DNA from: Coemansia sp. RSA 487
Lineage: Eukaryota > Kickxellomycota > Kickxellomycetes > Kickxellales > Kickxellaceae
Length of the DNA: 64,000 nucleotides
Assembly: GCA_027577595.1 (NCBI GenBank)
Contig: JANBRJ010000056.1
Coordinates: 46,378 to 110,377, forward strand
Reading direction: 5' to 3'
Positions 10,680 to 19,278 of the stretch are shown here, piece by piece. The first letter of the stretch is position 1; every line of letters begins with the position of its first letter. The position numbers were made by a program, and so were the translations under genes. A model generated the notes under the pieces. That model was given only the letters and a program-made list of their open reading frames with translations. It ran no database searches and was not told the origin of the DNA.

Positions 10680-10915
10680 TTCAGCATCTGCCTCAACTTT
10701 CAGTGGTGCTCGCTGAAAGCACATCTTCATCTCCCTCCAGTCACTGAAGATTGATGCAGATCTCATGTTCTATGGTTTGAGTGTGCAAATGTATTACAAC
10801 CTCCAGTGCTCTTCAATCACCGGAAGTTGATTTAATGTAGTGAGGCAGATGTGGTGGGCCAAATCGCCCCTACTTGTGTTATATTTTTATAGTCCAAGAT
10901 ATTCTCCCCTGTGAC
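10680..10915. repeat. Island repeat, copy C (conserved hairpin)
   Basis: The closest relative of copies A and B in tandem orientation. It shares the CTGCCTCAACTTTC and CTCGCTGAAAG blocks with B and GGCCAAATCG with A. Hairpin arms are 10797-10808 and 10818-10829 with a 9-nt loop and two mismatched pairs. Confidence 0.7.
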
Positions 10916-11596
10916 AATGTCTATTTTCTGGCTGAAAAGTCAGTCAGTCCAGTCAGTCGGTCCTTCAACTAGTGGTGGGCATGAGTACACAGGGTAGCAG
11001 CCTTGCATATGTGGCCAAGTATGCCTTGTCTGCTTCCAATGATTATTTATTTTGGAGGGAGGAAAGTTCTGTTTGGCTGTAATGCGTGCCACTTTTGTCA
11101 CTGTTATTAAGCATAAGCTTGTTGCCAACATTTTGTATTTGCTTTACTTCTGCTCTTTTTGTACGCGTGTCTTTTTCTTTCTGTGCACAGCGCTTGTTTC
11201 AAACTATCACTGTATATTACGCGGTCATCGCTGCTTTTAAACACACCCATACCATTTTTCGCACACACAGTTTTATTCCAACCAACGCTGCCTGCTTGCG
11301 AACAAAGCTAAGCAGCTACTGGTGCTTTTTCCCTTTCCCCAACTTGTCCGCATTTTCCGTTATTGGCCAAAAGTCCCGCACAACCACAATCACCCACTGC
11401 AAAGTGTTTTTAAGGTGTGGCATTTACACAAAGCCTCTCCTCTTTCTTTCTCTGCTTTTTCCTTACCACCAATTTCCACACCTGTTTTATTTTGGCCATT
11501 GCTGTTGCCACTCTTTCTTCTGTACACATCCAAACCTCCCCCCGCGAATCCCAAAAAACGAGGCGGCGTCCACTTTACTTTCCGCATTTCAAAGCC
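10916..11596. other. Island edge and ORM upstream region
   Basis: The sequence shifts from AT-rich island material to a pyrimidine-rich stretch (11130-11580) typical of fungal promoters and leaders here. Open frames in it are low in credibility and end in the ORM start region. Confidence 0.5.
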
Positions 11597-12206
11597 ATGC
11601 ACACGTTCGTCCAGCGTGTGGCCTCAGCTGCCAATCTGAACGAATACTCCGTCAATCCAAACTCGCATTGGGTCAATCTCAAGGGCTCGTGGACGACGCA
11701 TATAGTCACAATAGTTGTGTTCCGGTTTCTGTTTGGCGTCATTCCGTGGTCGACGCCCGAGCTCAGCTGGACACTGACAAACCTGTCGTACTGCCTGTTC
11801 CAGTACATCATGTTCCACGGCATCATCGGCACGCCCTTCGAAGTCAACCAGGGCGCATACGACAACCTGACGCTCTGGGAGCAGATGGATAACGGCGAGC
11901 AGTACACCCCCACCAAAAAGTTTCTGACCGTCTTTCCAATTGTAGTGTAAGTCCTTCTTGTCGCCTAGCGCTTCAATGCACCCCACCTATGTTTCTGTCT
12001 CAGCACTAACAATAATGCACCCTCTCCGTTCTTCTTCGCCTGTTTCCCGCTGTAGGTTTCTGCTCAGCACGCACTACTCCAACTACGACGTCGCCACATT
12101 CATCATCAACTTCACCGCAATCCTCATCATTCTGATTGCAAAGCTCCCTGCATTCCACCGCGTGCGGTTCTTTGGCATCAACATGGGCCCAAACGACTAC
12201 AACTGA
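11597..12206 (+). CDS. ORM1: ORM/ORMDL family regulator of sphingolipid synthesis, two exons
   Basis: Exon 1 11597-11946 and exon 2 12056-12206 join in frame to 166 residues. The 109-nt intron has donor GTAAGT, a CTAAC branch-like site at about 12006 and acceptor TGTAG. Family landmarks are NPNSHWVNLKGSW near the N-terminus, FLTVFPIVVFLLSTHYS across the splice, and a C-terminal VRFFGINMG. Four hydrophobic segments fit an ER membrane protein. ORM proteins bind and restrain serine palmitoyltransferase in the ER. Length is close to human ORMDL (153 aa) and lacks the long phosphorylated N-terminus of yeast Orm1/2. I chose the ATG at 11597; the upstream in-frame ATG (11417) would add unrelated hydrophobic sequence from the leader. 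Confidence 0.93.
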
Positions 12207-12431
12207 GCCCTCCCCCCGCCAGGGCATGTCGCTTGCTCAGCACTCTCATTTTATTCTTTCTGTAGTACTCTCAAAAGCTTTCCTATTGCCTTGTTTCCTT
12301 TCTATACCACCCCCTTTTCGCTCTTTTCTACTGTTGATTGATAAATATTTTCTATTAAACCACAGAAGCACAGCTATCGTCTTGTCTGGACAGGAGGCGA
12401 CAGTGCCAAGCCCCGCTCCGGGTCTGTGCGC

Positions 12432-14037
12432 TCAGGCCTCCTCGGCGATCTTCTCGTCGACCTCAAGCTCGGCCATCAGCTTCGCAATCTTCTCCTCAGC
12501 CTTCTGCTTGTTCTCAAGAGTTGCCTTGTCCTGGTTCTCGATAAAATGGCGCTTGCGGGCGTCCAGCTGCTCGATCGTTGCTGGGATTGCCGCCGACGTT
12601 GTTGGAATGTCGACCTGTAGCTCCAGGAACCGCTCTGCTACCGAAAGCGGATGCTTCAGCGCCTCGCCTTTTGATCCGGGCCTCCTGTCCTTGCGCCCAT
12701 GCTTCTTCTTGCCCTTTGTGCTAGTGACGCCGACAAAGTACGACTCCTCATTGCTGACCTTCTTGACTGCCACCATGCCCGCCGGCACATGGTCGCTGGC
12801 GGTGTCGGCATCGCGCGTATTGCTGGCCACCGACGGCGGGCGCGTGCTGCTCTCAGACCGGCTGCCTGTGCCACCAATGGGCGACGGCGCCATGCCGCGG
12901 AGGTAATGAAGCAGAGCGTCGCAGCCGTCGATCTCGTTCTGGTACGCAGGGACCTCGGCTTCCTCGCGCTGCTCCTGTGCCATGGCCAGGCGCCTCTCGC
13001 GCTGCTCTCTGATGCGGTGCTGCTTGTCCTCGGCCGCCTTGCGCTTGCGGTCCTCCTGCTGCCACTGGAAGAACTCGTTGTTCTGTCTGCGGAATTCGTC
13101 CTGCGCCGCGCGCTTTTCGTCCCACGCCTGGTCCAGCTCCCTCATGATGCGCGACCGCTCACTCAGAAGCCCCCCGCGTGTCTGCCCGCCCTCGTCCTGC
13201 TTGGCCTTGAGCGCATCCAGCTCTGCATTTAGCGCGGCGTACTCGTCGCTCAGCGCCTGTGCGTTGGTGTCGGCCAGCTGCGCATCCACCTCGGTCAGCA
13301 TGGCCACATCCGCGTCGATGGCTCCTTGCAGTGCCTCGGCCTGCTCAACATGCTTCTTTGCGCGACGCAATCCGCTGATCTTATCCTCCAGACGGCGTTC
13401 TTCGACGAGCTTCAAGCCCCCGTCATCGATCCGCTTCTGGCTTTTGCCAATGAGCTCGTTGATCTCCTCCACGCTCTTGTACGTCAGCTTTGCCTGCTGC
13501 GCCTTCAGGTCCCCTGTCTTTTTGCTTATCGACGCCGTCAGCGCTGCCTGCTTGTCAAACACGCTGCCGCGCGACTTTCGGAGCTTGTTTTGTTCTGTGC
13601 GGATCTCTTGCAGTCGCGCTACCAGCTTATTGCGCCTGTTGACGTGCGGGCCCTTGTGCGGGTCCGACTTGCTAAGCTCATGACGAATATCCTCCTACAT
13701 GTTGTCCCGCCATCCAGCATAGCATATTCAGCAACAGCAAAAAAAAAACAACAGATAATTCTGTTTTCACCATCGGAGAAGTATTAACCAGATATTTCGT
13801 CGTAAATATCGAGATGCAAATGTACCAAAAGTCCAGGAGACCGTTACAGTTACCAATGCATGCCAAATATCAATGCTATCTTACCTGCTGCTTACGAAGC
13901 GCGTCGATTTTGGCATCAATCGCTGCAAGCTCCTTCTTGTGCTTGTCTTGTTCAGGGCGCGAGGGGCGTGGTCTTCTCTCTGCGACCGATTCGCGTGTAC
14001 CGGCGGCTACGTCCTTGACTGTTGAGTCGGGCGCCAT
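12432..14037 (-). CDS. BFR1: BFR1-like polysome/mRNP-associated coiled-coil protein, two exons
   Basis: Exon 1 14037-13885 and exon 2 13694-12432 join in frame (471 aa, almost exactly the yeast Bfr1 length). Donor GTAAGA, acceptor TGTAG. The protein is nearly all charged coiled coil: ALRKQQ joined to EDIRHELSKSDPHKGPH, then LTYKSVEEINELIGKSQKRI and a repeated Glu/Lys/Arg heptad pattern to about residue 330. A short Ser/Thr-rich linker and a KKHGRK basic patch precede a second coiled coil with SVAERFLELQVDIPTT. Bfr1 associates with mRNP and polysomes at the ER and affects ploidy and secretion in yeast. Its start lies 687 bases from QCR9, facing away. Confidence 0.85.
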
Positions 14038-14724
14038 TGTAGTCATTAATCGAAAACTAGTTTATCCTTGAAACAAATATCCAGCACTCTATAGAAAATA
14101 ACACGCCAAACAGCTTGTGAGTAGAGCAGCGTTCCACGTTTTTCAATGTACGTCTTGATAGTAGTTCAAGAAGGCAATAATAATAATAATAATATGACAG
14201 GAAAAAGGCTAGAGTAAAGGCAAAGTGTGTTGAAAGAATGGCCGAAAGAGACAAAGCCGTTAATGCTGGTGGACAAAGGAAGAAAAGAAGAAAAGAGAGA
14301 GTGGTCTTCTCCTGTGTTCTCTCTTTGTATATATTTTCCATTCTTGCGTGTCAAGCTCAACTCTTCTTGAGTCGAACTGGCCATGCCTTCTTTCACTTGA
14401 ATAGAGCACATCCAGCTTATGATGCAGCGCTGTTTGATTGGCCCAACGTTTCCAAAACTTGGTTCAGGAAACAACCAAAATTCGTTAATCTGAGATAGAG
14501 GCGTGTCTTAATCAAAAGATTGATACTGATAAGACCTAAAAAAGCACTTTGGCTTTCAAAAAAAAGTCCATTCTGCTTTTCTTTTTCTATCTGTCTCTCA
14601 AATCGACTCTTGTAATTTGGATTTCTTCAATAATTCTTTAGGTTTAGTTTTTCTTAAATACACAACAACAACAACAACAACAACAGCAGCAGCAGCTACT
14701 GTAACTACTGGAACGGATTCAATA
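14038..14724. promoter_or_regulatory. Shared upstream region of BFR1 and QCR9
   Basis: Divergent starts at 14037 and 14725. It contains a TAA-repeat at about 14181-14194 and a CAA/CAG repeat at about 14661-14697 that falls in the QCR9 leader. No convincing ORF. Confidence 0.5.
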
Positions 14725-14934
14725 ATGGTCAGCGGATTTGCAAGAGCCTTTAGCTCCTTCGCCTACAAAACCTTTTTCAAGAAAGAATCAACCTACTTCA
14801 CCATGGTCGTTGCATCGGGTGTTGCATTTTCGCTTTCCTTCAACACCATTGTTGACAGGTACTGGGACAGGAAGACTGCCGGCCTCAAGTGGGAGGATAT
14901 CAAGGACCGCTACACAACCCCCAACAGCCAGTAA
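14725..14934 (+). CDS. QCR9: Cytochrome bc1 complex subunit 9
   Basis: A 69-residue protein with the single membrane span of Qcr9/UQCR10. The landmarks are SFAYKTFFKKESTYFTMVVA, a hydrophobic stretch, then the family motif KWEDIKDRY (yeast: LWKDVK). The subunit sits in the mitochondrial inner membrane and helps assemble the Rieske protein into complex III. I start at the ATG at 14725; an upstream in-frame ATG at 14617 would place a CAA-repeat-encoded Thr/Ala run in front, most likely leader sequence. Confidence 0.9.
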   Translation: MVSGFARAFSSFAYKTFFKKESTYFTMVVASGVAFSLSFNTIVDRYWDRKTAGLKWEDIKDRYTTPNSQ

Positions 14935-15322
14935 TCTTAGAACCGTATTTTGGAAACCGCATCGCGTGTTGCTAGATCCAAAGCTTTCTTTGACTCTTCA
15001 GATCTCCTTTATGCTTTCATTTGACTGTCCTGTCCTTTTTTCCTGCCATTAATAAACAGTCTTGCAAGATTTCCCCGCTGTATGGTTCCAATGTTCACGT
15101 GACCAGCCCGTAAATAAAATGCCTGCCAATCCATCGTGATGTTTACGGGCGTGGGCCGGCACAAGCCGCTGTTTCATTTTTTTCCTCAAAATATTTATGG
15201 CGCATTGTCGAGCACTTGTCATCTGTAACTTTCATTTATCGCCGCCCTGTACAATATCTATATATAAACGGAACAGCATCTTGCTAAACGCAATAATCGA
15301 ACAAATCTGCTAAAGAAACACA
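14935..15322 (+). promoter_or_regulatory. QCR9 3' flank and TRS23 promoter with TATA box
   Basis: Two genes in the same direction. A clear TATATATAAA lies at 15259-15268, 55 bases before the TRS23 ATG. AATAAA-like signals at about 15049 and 15113 may end QCR9. No other gene seen. Confidence 0.55.
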
Positions 15323-15739
15323 ATGATCCACTCGGTGTTCATCATCAACCGCTCAGGCGGCCTCATATACAACAAAAACTACAACACACACATTGCCCAG
15401 CTCTCGTCAAACGAGGCGTTGATATTTGCCGGCACGTTCCATGGCATCCATGCCTTGGCATCGCGTATAGCGCCCACCGGGAAGACACTGGGAACTAAAG
15501 ATACGGGTATACAGACAATAGACACAAGGAACTTTCGTCTGCACTGCTTCCAGACACCAACAGGAATAAAGTTTATTGCAGCAACGGACCTGCTGCACGC
15601 AAACCTCACGGGTGTTCTGACAAAGATATACGAGCTCTACTGCGACTACGCGCTGAAAAGCCCGTTCTACAACCTGGAAATGCCAGTACGGTCGGACATG
15701 TTTGATGCAAACATGCTACAGCTTGTGCAGCAGAACTGA
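15323..15739 (+). CDS. TRS23: TRAPP complex subunit Trs23/TRAPPC4 (sybindin family)
   Basis: A 138-residue intronless longin-fold protein. The N-terminal strand HSVFIINRSGGLIYNK is the typical start, and GIKFIAATD with LTKIYELYCDYALKSPFYNLEM near the C-terminus matches the family's last helix. Trs23 is a core TRAPP subunit that helps form the nucleotide-exchange surface for Rab1/Ypt1 at the Golgi. Length is near human TRAPPC4 and shorter than yeast Trs23, which carries an insertion. Confidence 0.93.
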   Translation: MIHSVFIINRSGGLIYNKNYNTHIAQLSSNEALIFAGTFHGIHALASRIAPTGKTLGTKDTGIQTIDTRNFRLHCFQTPTGIKFIAATDLLHANLTGVLTKIYELYCDYALKSPFYNLEMPVRSDMFDANMLQLVQQN

Positions 15740-16621
15740 AGAAGAAAGCTTGCTTTCTGGATACAGACTACTCGCTAAACAATCGGGACTTGACGGACTA
15801 TACTCAGCCGAATGGTCGTGCTCACTCCCTTGTCTGTGCAATTGTTGAGCCGGTGGGGAGGGAGGGAGAGATTCTTGAGCACTTGGTGGCAGTAGTATCT
15901 GGCCGACTGGGTAGCGCCCCCAGAAGATAATGTTTCCGCTTGCAGGAAAAAAAAAGCATATTTCGAGCCACATGAGCCGCAGTTTCTTGGCTGCTCCTTT
16001 TCTCCTTTGCTAAATTTTTCTTTTGTTTACGTTATTTTTTTTGACAATACCTACCTTTTGCTGCTATTCTTTCCTTCCTTCTTTCTCTCTCTCTCTCTCT
16101 TGTCTTTTTTACCTTTTCCTTCACGCTTACCAGTAAACAAATACATTCCGTCTTTTCTGTGCATTTCTCGACTTTGGTGCTTCTATAGCTACGCTGTGGT
16201 TTGCATTTCAGACTGGTCGTCTTGTCTTTGTTATTTTTGAACTCTTGTAATTCAGTTGTTCAGCTAGTGTTCCGAAAGGCTTGCTGACCCGCGAACCGCT
16301 GCAGGCAGATACAGATACAGATACTTTGGGCTAGCCGCGGGCGCTGCGCATGAATACCGTCGTGGAGAGCACACCCACACACCCACTTATTTATCGCAAC
16401 ATTTGTTCCCTGTTCCTCCTGCAGCAAATTCGACCAAGGCTGGCGCTATTTTGCTCTATTCTTGCTCGCCTCTAACGACTATCAACAGCAGTAGCATCAT
16501 CATCGTCAGCAGCAGCAGCAGCAGACGGAGCCAACAATAAAAAACAGCGCATATCCCTATTATCCCTTCGCTCCCCCTCCAGCATACGCAATCTACAAAA
16601 ACACCCAAAAATCCAGCGGCA
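15740..16621. other. Intergenic, TRS23 3' and PP2A B'' upstream
   Basis: About 0.9 kb. It has a pyrimidine-rich stretch at 16008-16130, an (AGATAC)n run at about 16306-16325 and CAG repeats at 16505-16525. It probably carries the long 5' leader of the downstream gene. No gene recognised. Confidence 0.5.
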
Positions 16622-19057
16622 ATGGGCTCCACCACAACTGGCGCTTCTGCCATAACAACACCGCAGAGGCAGACCAGGAAGCCTCAGCTGGGATCACTGG
16701 CGTCGTCGCCCATTCTACAGGCCGATGAGCTCAGTCTGAACCCGCGCTGGTCCCCACACATAAAGTCGCCGCGGCAAAACACCACAATATCATCGCGCAT
16801 CAGGCTTCAGAACTCGGGCCTATCAGGAAACGGCGATGCGCCTGCAACAGATAATGCAGCGGAGGCTGCCATGCGCGGTGGTGCTGGACCATTGGCCAGC
16901 CCGCTGAGCAAGCGCGCGCGAATCCTGCAGACAAACAGTCCAGAGAGTCTGCCTCCTCTCAGCCCGGTCGTCAGCGCCCGGAAGCGCTCGCTGCGCGCAG
17001 AGCTGGCACAGGACACGCCGTTCCCGTTCTCTCCGACAGCGTCAGGGCTACGCATCCGCTACGCGCCATCGTCGCCGCTGTCGCCAACACTGCGCTCGAC
17101 ACCGAATCGCAACGAGCCCGAGTCGCCGACGCTGACGCGCATGCTGGGGACGGACTCGCCGTCGCTGTCGCTGGACGAAAAGCTGGGCGGTCCAACTGCC
17201 ATCGACGACGAGAGCCCGACAGTGTCGCAAATGAGCCGCTCGCTGCTGTTCCGCCTGGACATCGAGTCTCCAACTGGCCGCCGAGCCTCGGCCGCCTCTG
17301 CCACCGACCGCTCTCCGCTTCTCGACGGCGACAAGCCCAGCTTTGCCGAGGCGTCGGCCTTGTTGCTCCGGCGTAGCCCGCAGATCCCACCCAGCGAGGA
17401 CGACCTCGAGGCTGCCGACAGGGGCGCACACAGCTCTGCCGAGGAAGAGTCGTGGAGCTGCAAGCAGACTGCCGCCAAGGCGCGCCGACCAAGCACCTCG
17501 TCCCGCAGCGACACAGTCGCCGGTAAGCTAGAGAGGAAGCGGCGAAGGCTGGTTGCAAGCAGGACATCGGTTGTGCCCCAGATATACGTGTCGCCCCTGC
17601 ATCCGCGGACCGACCACGAGGTCGAAAAGTCGATTGCACAGCAGCTGGAGCGGATCCGGCGGCACTTTGACAGCAGCTTTGGGGCGCGCGAGGCTGACTT
17701 TGTCGGGGTGACGGCCGAGTGTGGCCTGCCGCGCTTTGCCAACCGTGCGCTGTTCCAGTTTGTTGCGCGCAGCTCAAGCGGCGCAGCGCAGTCGGTGTTG
17801 TCTGGCAGCGCGGTTATCGGCAAGCGGTCGCGCCAAGCGCCCGACAGGGAGTCGTGGCCGGCGTTCGAGCACTTCTGCCACGTGTGGGCGCAGCTGAGGA
17901 GATCCAGCACCGACGTGCACTCGCTGCTGTTCAACATCCTGGTGGAGGACGCAGCCCGGCCGCGGCCGTTCCTGGTGCGCGACGACCTCAGGGTGCTGGT
18001 TGCAGACGTGCTGGACCACCACAGCGAGCTGGAATTCCTGGAGGGCCAGGACCACTACGCGCAGAGCTACATGGAGACCGTCATCGAGCGCATCTTCTAT
18101 GTGGCCAACCGCTCGTGGGACGGGTGCGTGACGCTGGCGCAGTTCCGCAAGGCCGACGTGGCTGGCATCATTCGCGGAATCGAGGACGGCATCGACATCG
18201 ACATCCAGGCGCCAGGCGTGTTCTCGTACAAGCACTTCTACGTGCTGTTCTGCAGCTTCTTTGAGCTGGACTCCAACCGCGACCGGCTCCTGGATGCGCG
18301 CGACCTGCTGCGCTACTTCAACGGCATGCTGTCGCGCCGCACCATCTCGCGCATCATGATGGGCAAGGGCAAGCCGTCCGAGCACGCGGCCTCGCGCCCC
18401 GGCGCAGGCGACGCCAAGGCAAAGGCAAAGGCCGAGCGCCGCCGCGCAAGGGGCTCGTCGCGCTACGACCTGAATGTGCGCCTGTCGGACTGCCGCATGA
18501 CGTACCGCGATTTTATCTGGTTCCTGCTGTCGGAGATCGACAAGACCACGCCCACCGCCGTCGAGTACTGGTTCCGCTGCCTCGACCTCGACGGCGACGG
18601 CGTGCTGACCATCTACGAGCTGGAGTACTTCTACGACGAGCAGGTGAGCCGCATGGAGGAGGAGATGGCCGGCGACATGATCATGCTGGACGACCTCATG
18701 TGCCAACTCTCGGACCTGGTGCGCCCCGAGCGCGAGGGGCTCTTCACCCTGAAGGATCTGCGCCACGTGGCGCCGGCTCAGCTGCCGGTGTTCTTTGACG
18801 CCTTCACGAACCTGACGCGCTTTGTTGAGCACGAGACGCGCACGTCGTTTTTGCAGCGGCAGCTTGCGCAGCTCTCGATGCGCGCCCTGCCAACCACGTC
18901 GTTTGAGGACGTCATCCAGATCCGCATGGACTTTCTGGCCAGCATCCCCAACGCCTGGATCGAGTTTGCTGACCTGGAGTACGCCGCGCTTCTCAACGAC
19001 CACCACGAGTACGACGAGACCACCAGGCAGCCCGCCGAAGACGCCGCGCCTGTGTAA
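16622..19057 (+). CDS. Protein phosphatase 2A regulatory subunit B'' (PPP2R3 family, EF-hand)
   Basis: 811 residues, intronless. Residues 1-330 are Ser/Pro-rich and disordered, with many SP/TP sites (possible CDK/MAPK targets). From about 335 the conserved B'' core begins (IPQIYVSPLHPR-like entry, IAQQLERIRRHF). Two EF-hand regions are visible: ELDSNRDRLLDARDLLRYFN near 545 and LDLDGDGVLTIYELEYFYDE near 655; the second has a canonical DLDGDG loop. The C-terminus ends NDHHEYDE. B'' subunits tether the PP2A A/C dimer to substrates and bind calcium. Yeast lacks this class, while animals, plants and many protists have it. The gene converges on VPH1. Confidence 0.88.
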   Translation: MGSTTTGASAITTPQRQTRKPQLGSLASSPILQADELSLNPRWSPHIKSPRQNTTISSRIRLQNSGLSGNGDAPATDNAAEAAMRGGAGPLASPLSKRARILQTNSPESLPPLSPVVSARKRSLRAELAQDTPFPFSPTASGLRIRYAPSSPLSPTLRSTPNRNEPESPTLTRMLGTDSPSLSLDEKLGGPTAIDDESPTVSQMSRSLLFRLDIESPTGRRASAASATDRSPLLDGDKPSFAEASALLLRRSPQIPPSEDDLEAADRGAHSSAEEESWSCKQTAAKARRPSTSSRSDTVAGKLERKRRRLVASRTSVVPQIYVSPLHPRTDHEVEKSIAQQLERIRRHFDSSFGAREADFVGVTAECGLPRFANRALFQFVARSSSGAAQSVLSGSAVIGKRSRQAPDRESWPAFEHFCHVWAQLRRSSTDVHSLLFNILVEDAARPRPFLVRDDLRVLVADVLDHHSELEFLEGQDHYAQSYMETVIERIFYVANRSWDGCVTLAQFRKADVAGIIRGIEDGIDIDIQAPGVFSYKHFYVLFCSFFELDSNRDRLLDARDLLRYFNGMLSRRTISRIMMGKGKPSEHAASRPGAGDAKAKAKAERRRARGSSRYDLNVRLSDCRMTYRDFIWFLLSEIDKTTPTAVEYWFRCLDLDGDGVLTIYELEYFYDEQVSRMEEEMAGDMIMLDDLMCQLSDLVRPEREGLFTLKDLRHVAPAQLPVFFDAFTNLTRFVEHETRTSFLQRQLAQLSMRALPTTSFEDVIQIRMDFLASIPNAWIEFADLEYAALLNDHHEYDETTRQPAEDAAPV

Positions 19058-19278
19058 TCATCCATCCATCCATCCGTCCGCCCATTAATTAATTAATTGA
19101 TTATTTTTCTCGAGTTCTTTTTGCTATATTAACTTTGCTCCAGCCTTTTTCTTTAGATTCAATATCTGCGGAAACGAGCTGCTGAATGTGTGTTATGGTT
19201 TAGATGAGAAGCTCTCCCCCTTTCCCCCGAGCGCGCGCTCGTCCCACCCACGCTAAGGAAATCGCAGAACCGCCGCCA

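Larger units (their letters stand above)
6600..11090. other. AT-rich accessory island
   Basis: Composition changes visibly near 6.6 kb to AT-rich sequence and returns near 11.1 kb. Unlike the rest of the window it contains broken genes, an orphan ORF and diverged repeats, and no conserved housekeeping gene. It lies between the RhoGAP upstream region and the ORM gene. The boundaries are judged by eye. Confidence 0.65.

Noticed and set aside
10253-10915. Repeat copies B and C as long terminal repeats of a retrotransposon
   Set aside because: No TG...CA ends, primer-binding site, polypurine tract or reverse transcriptase/integrase sequence found between copies.
17774-19006. A 410-aa minus-strand open frame
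   Set aside because: Antisense to the PP2A B'' core including the EF-hands.
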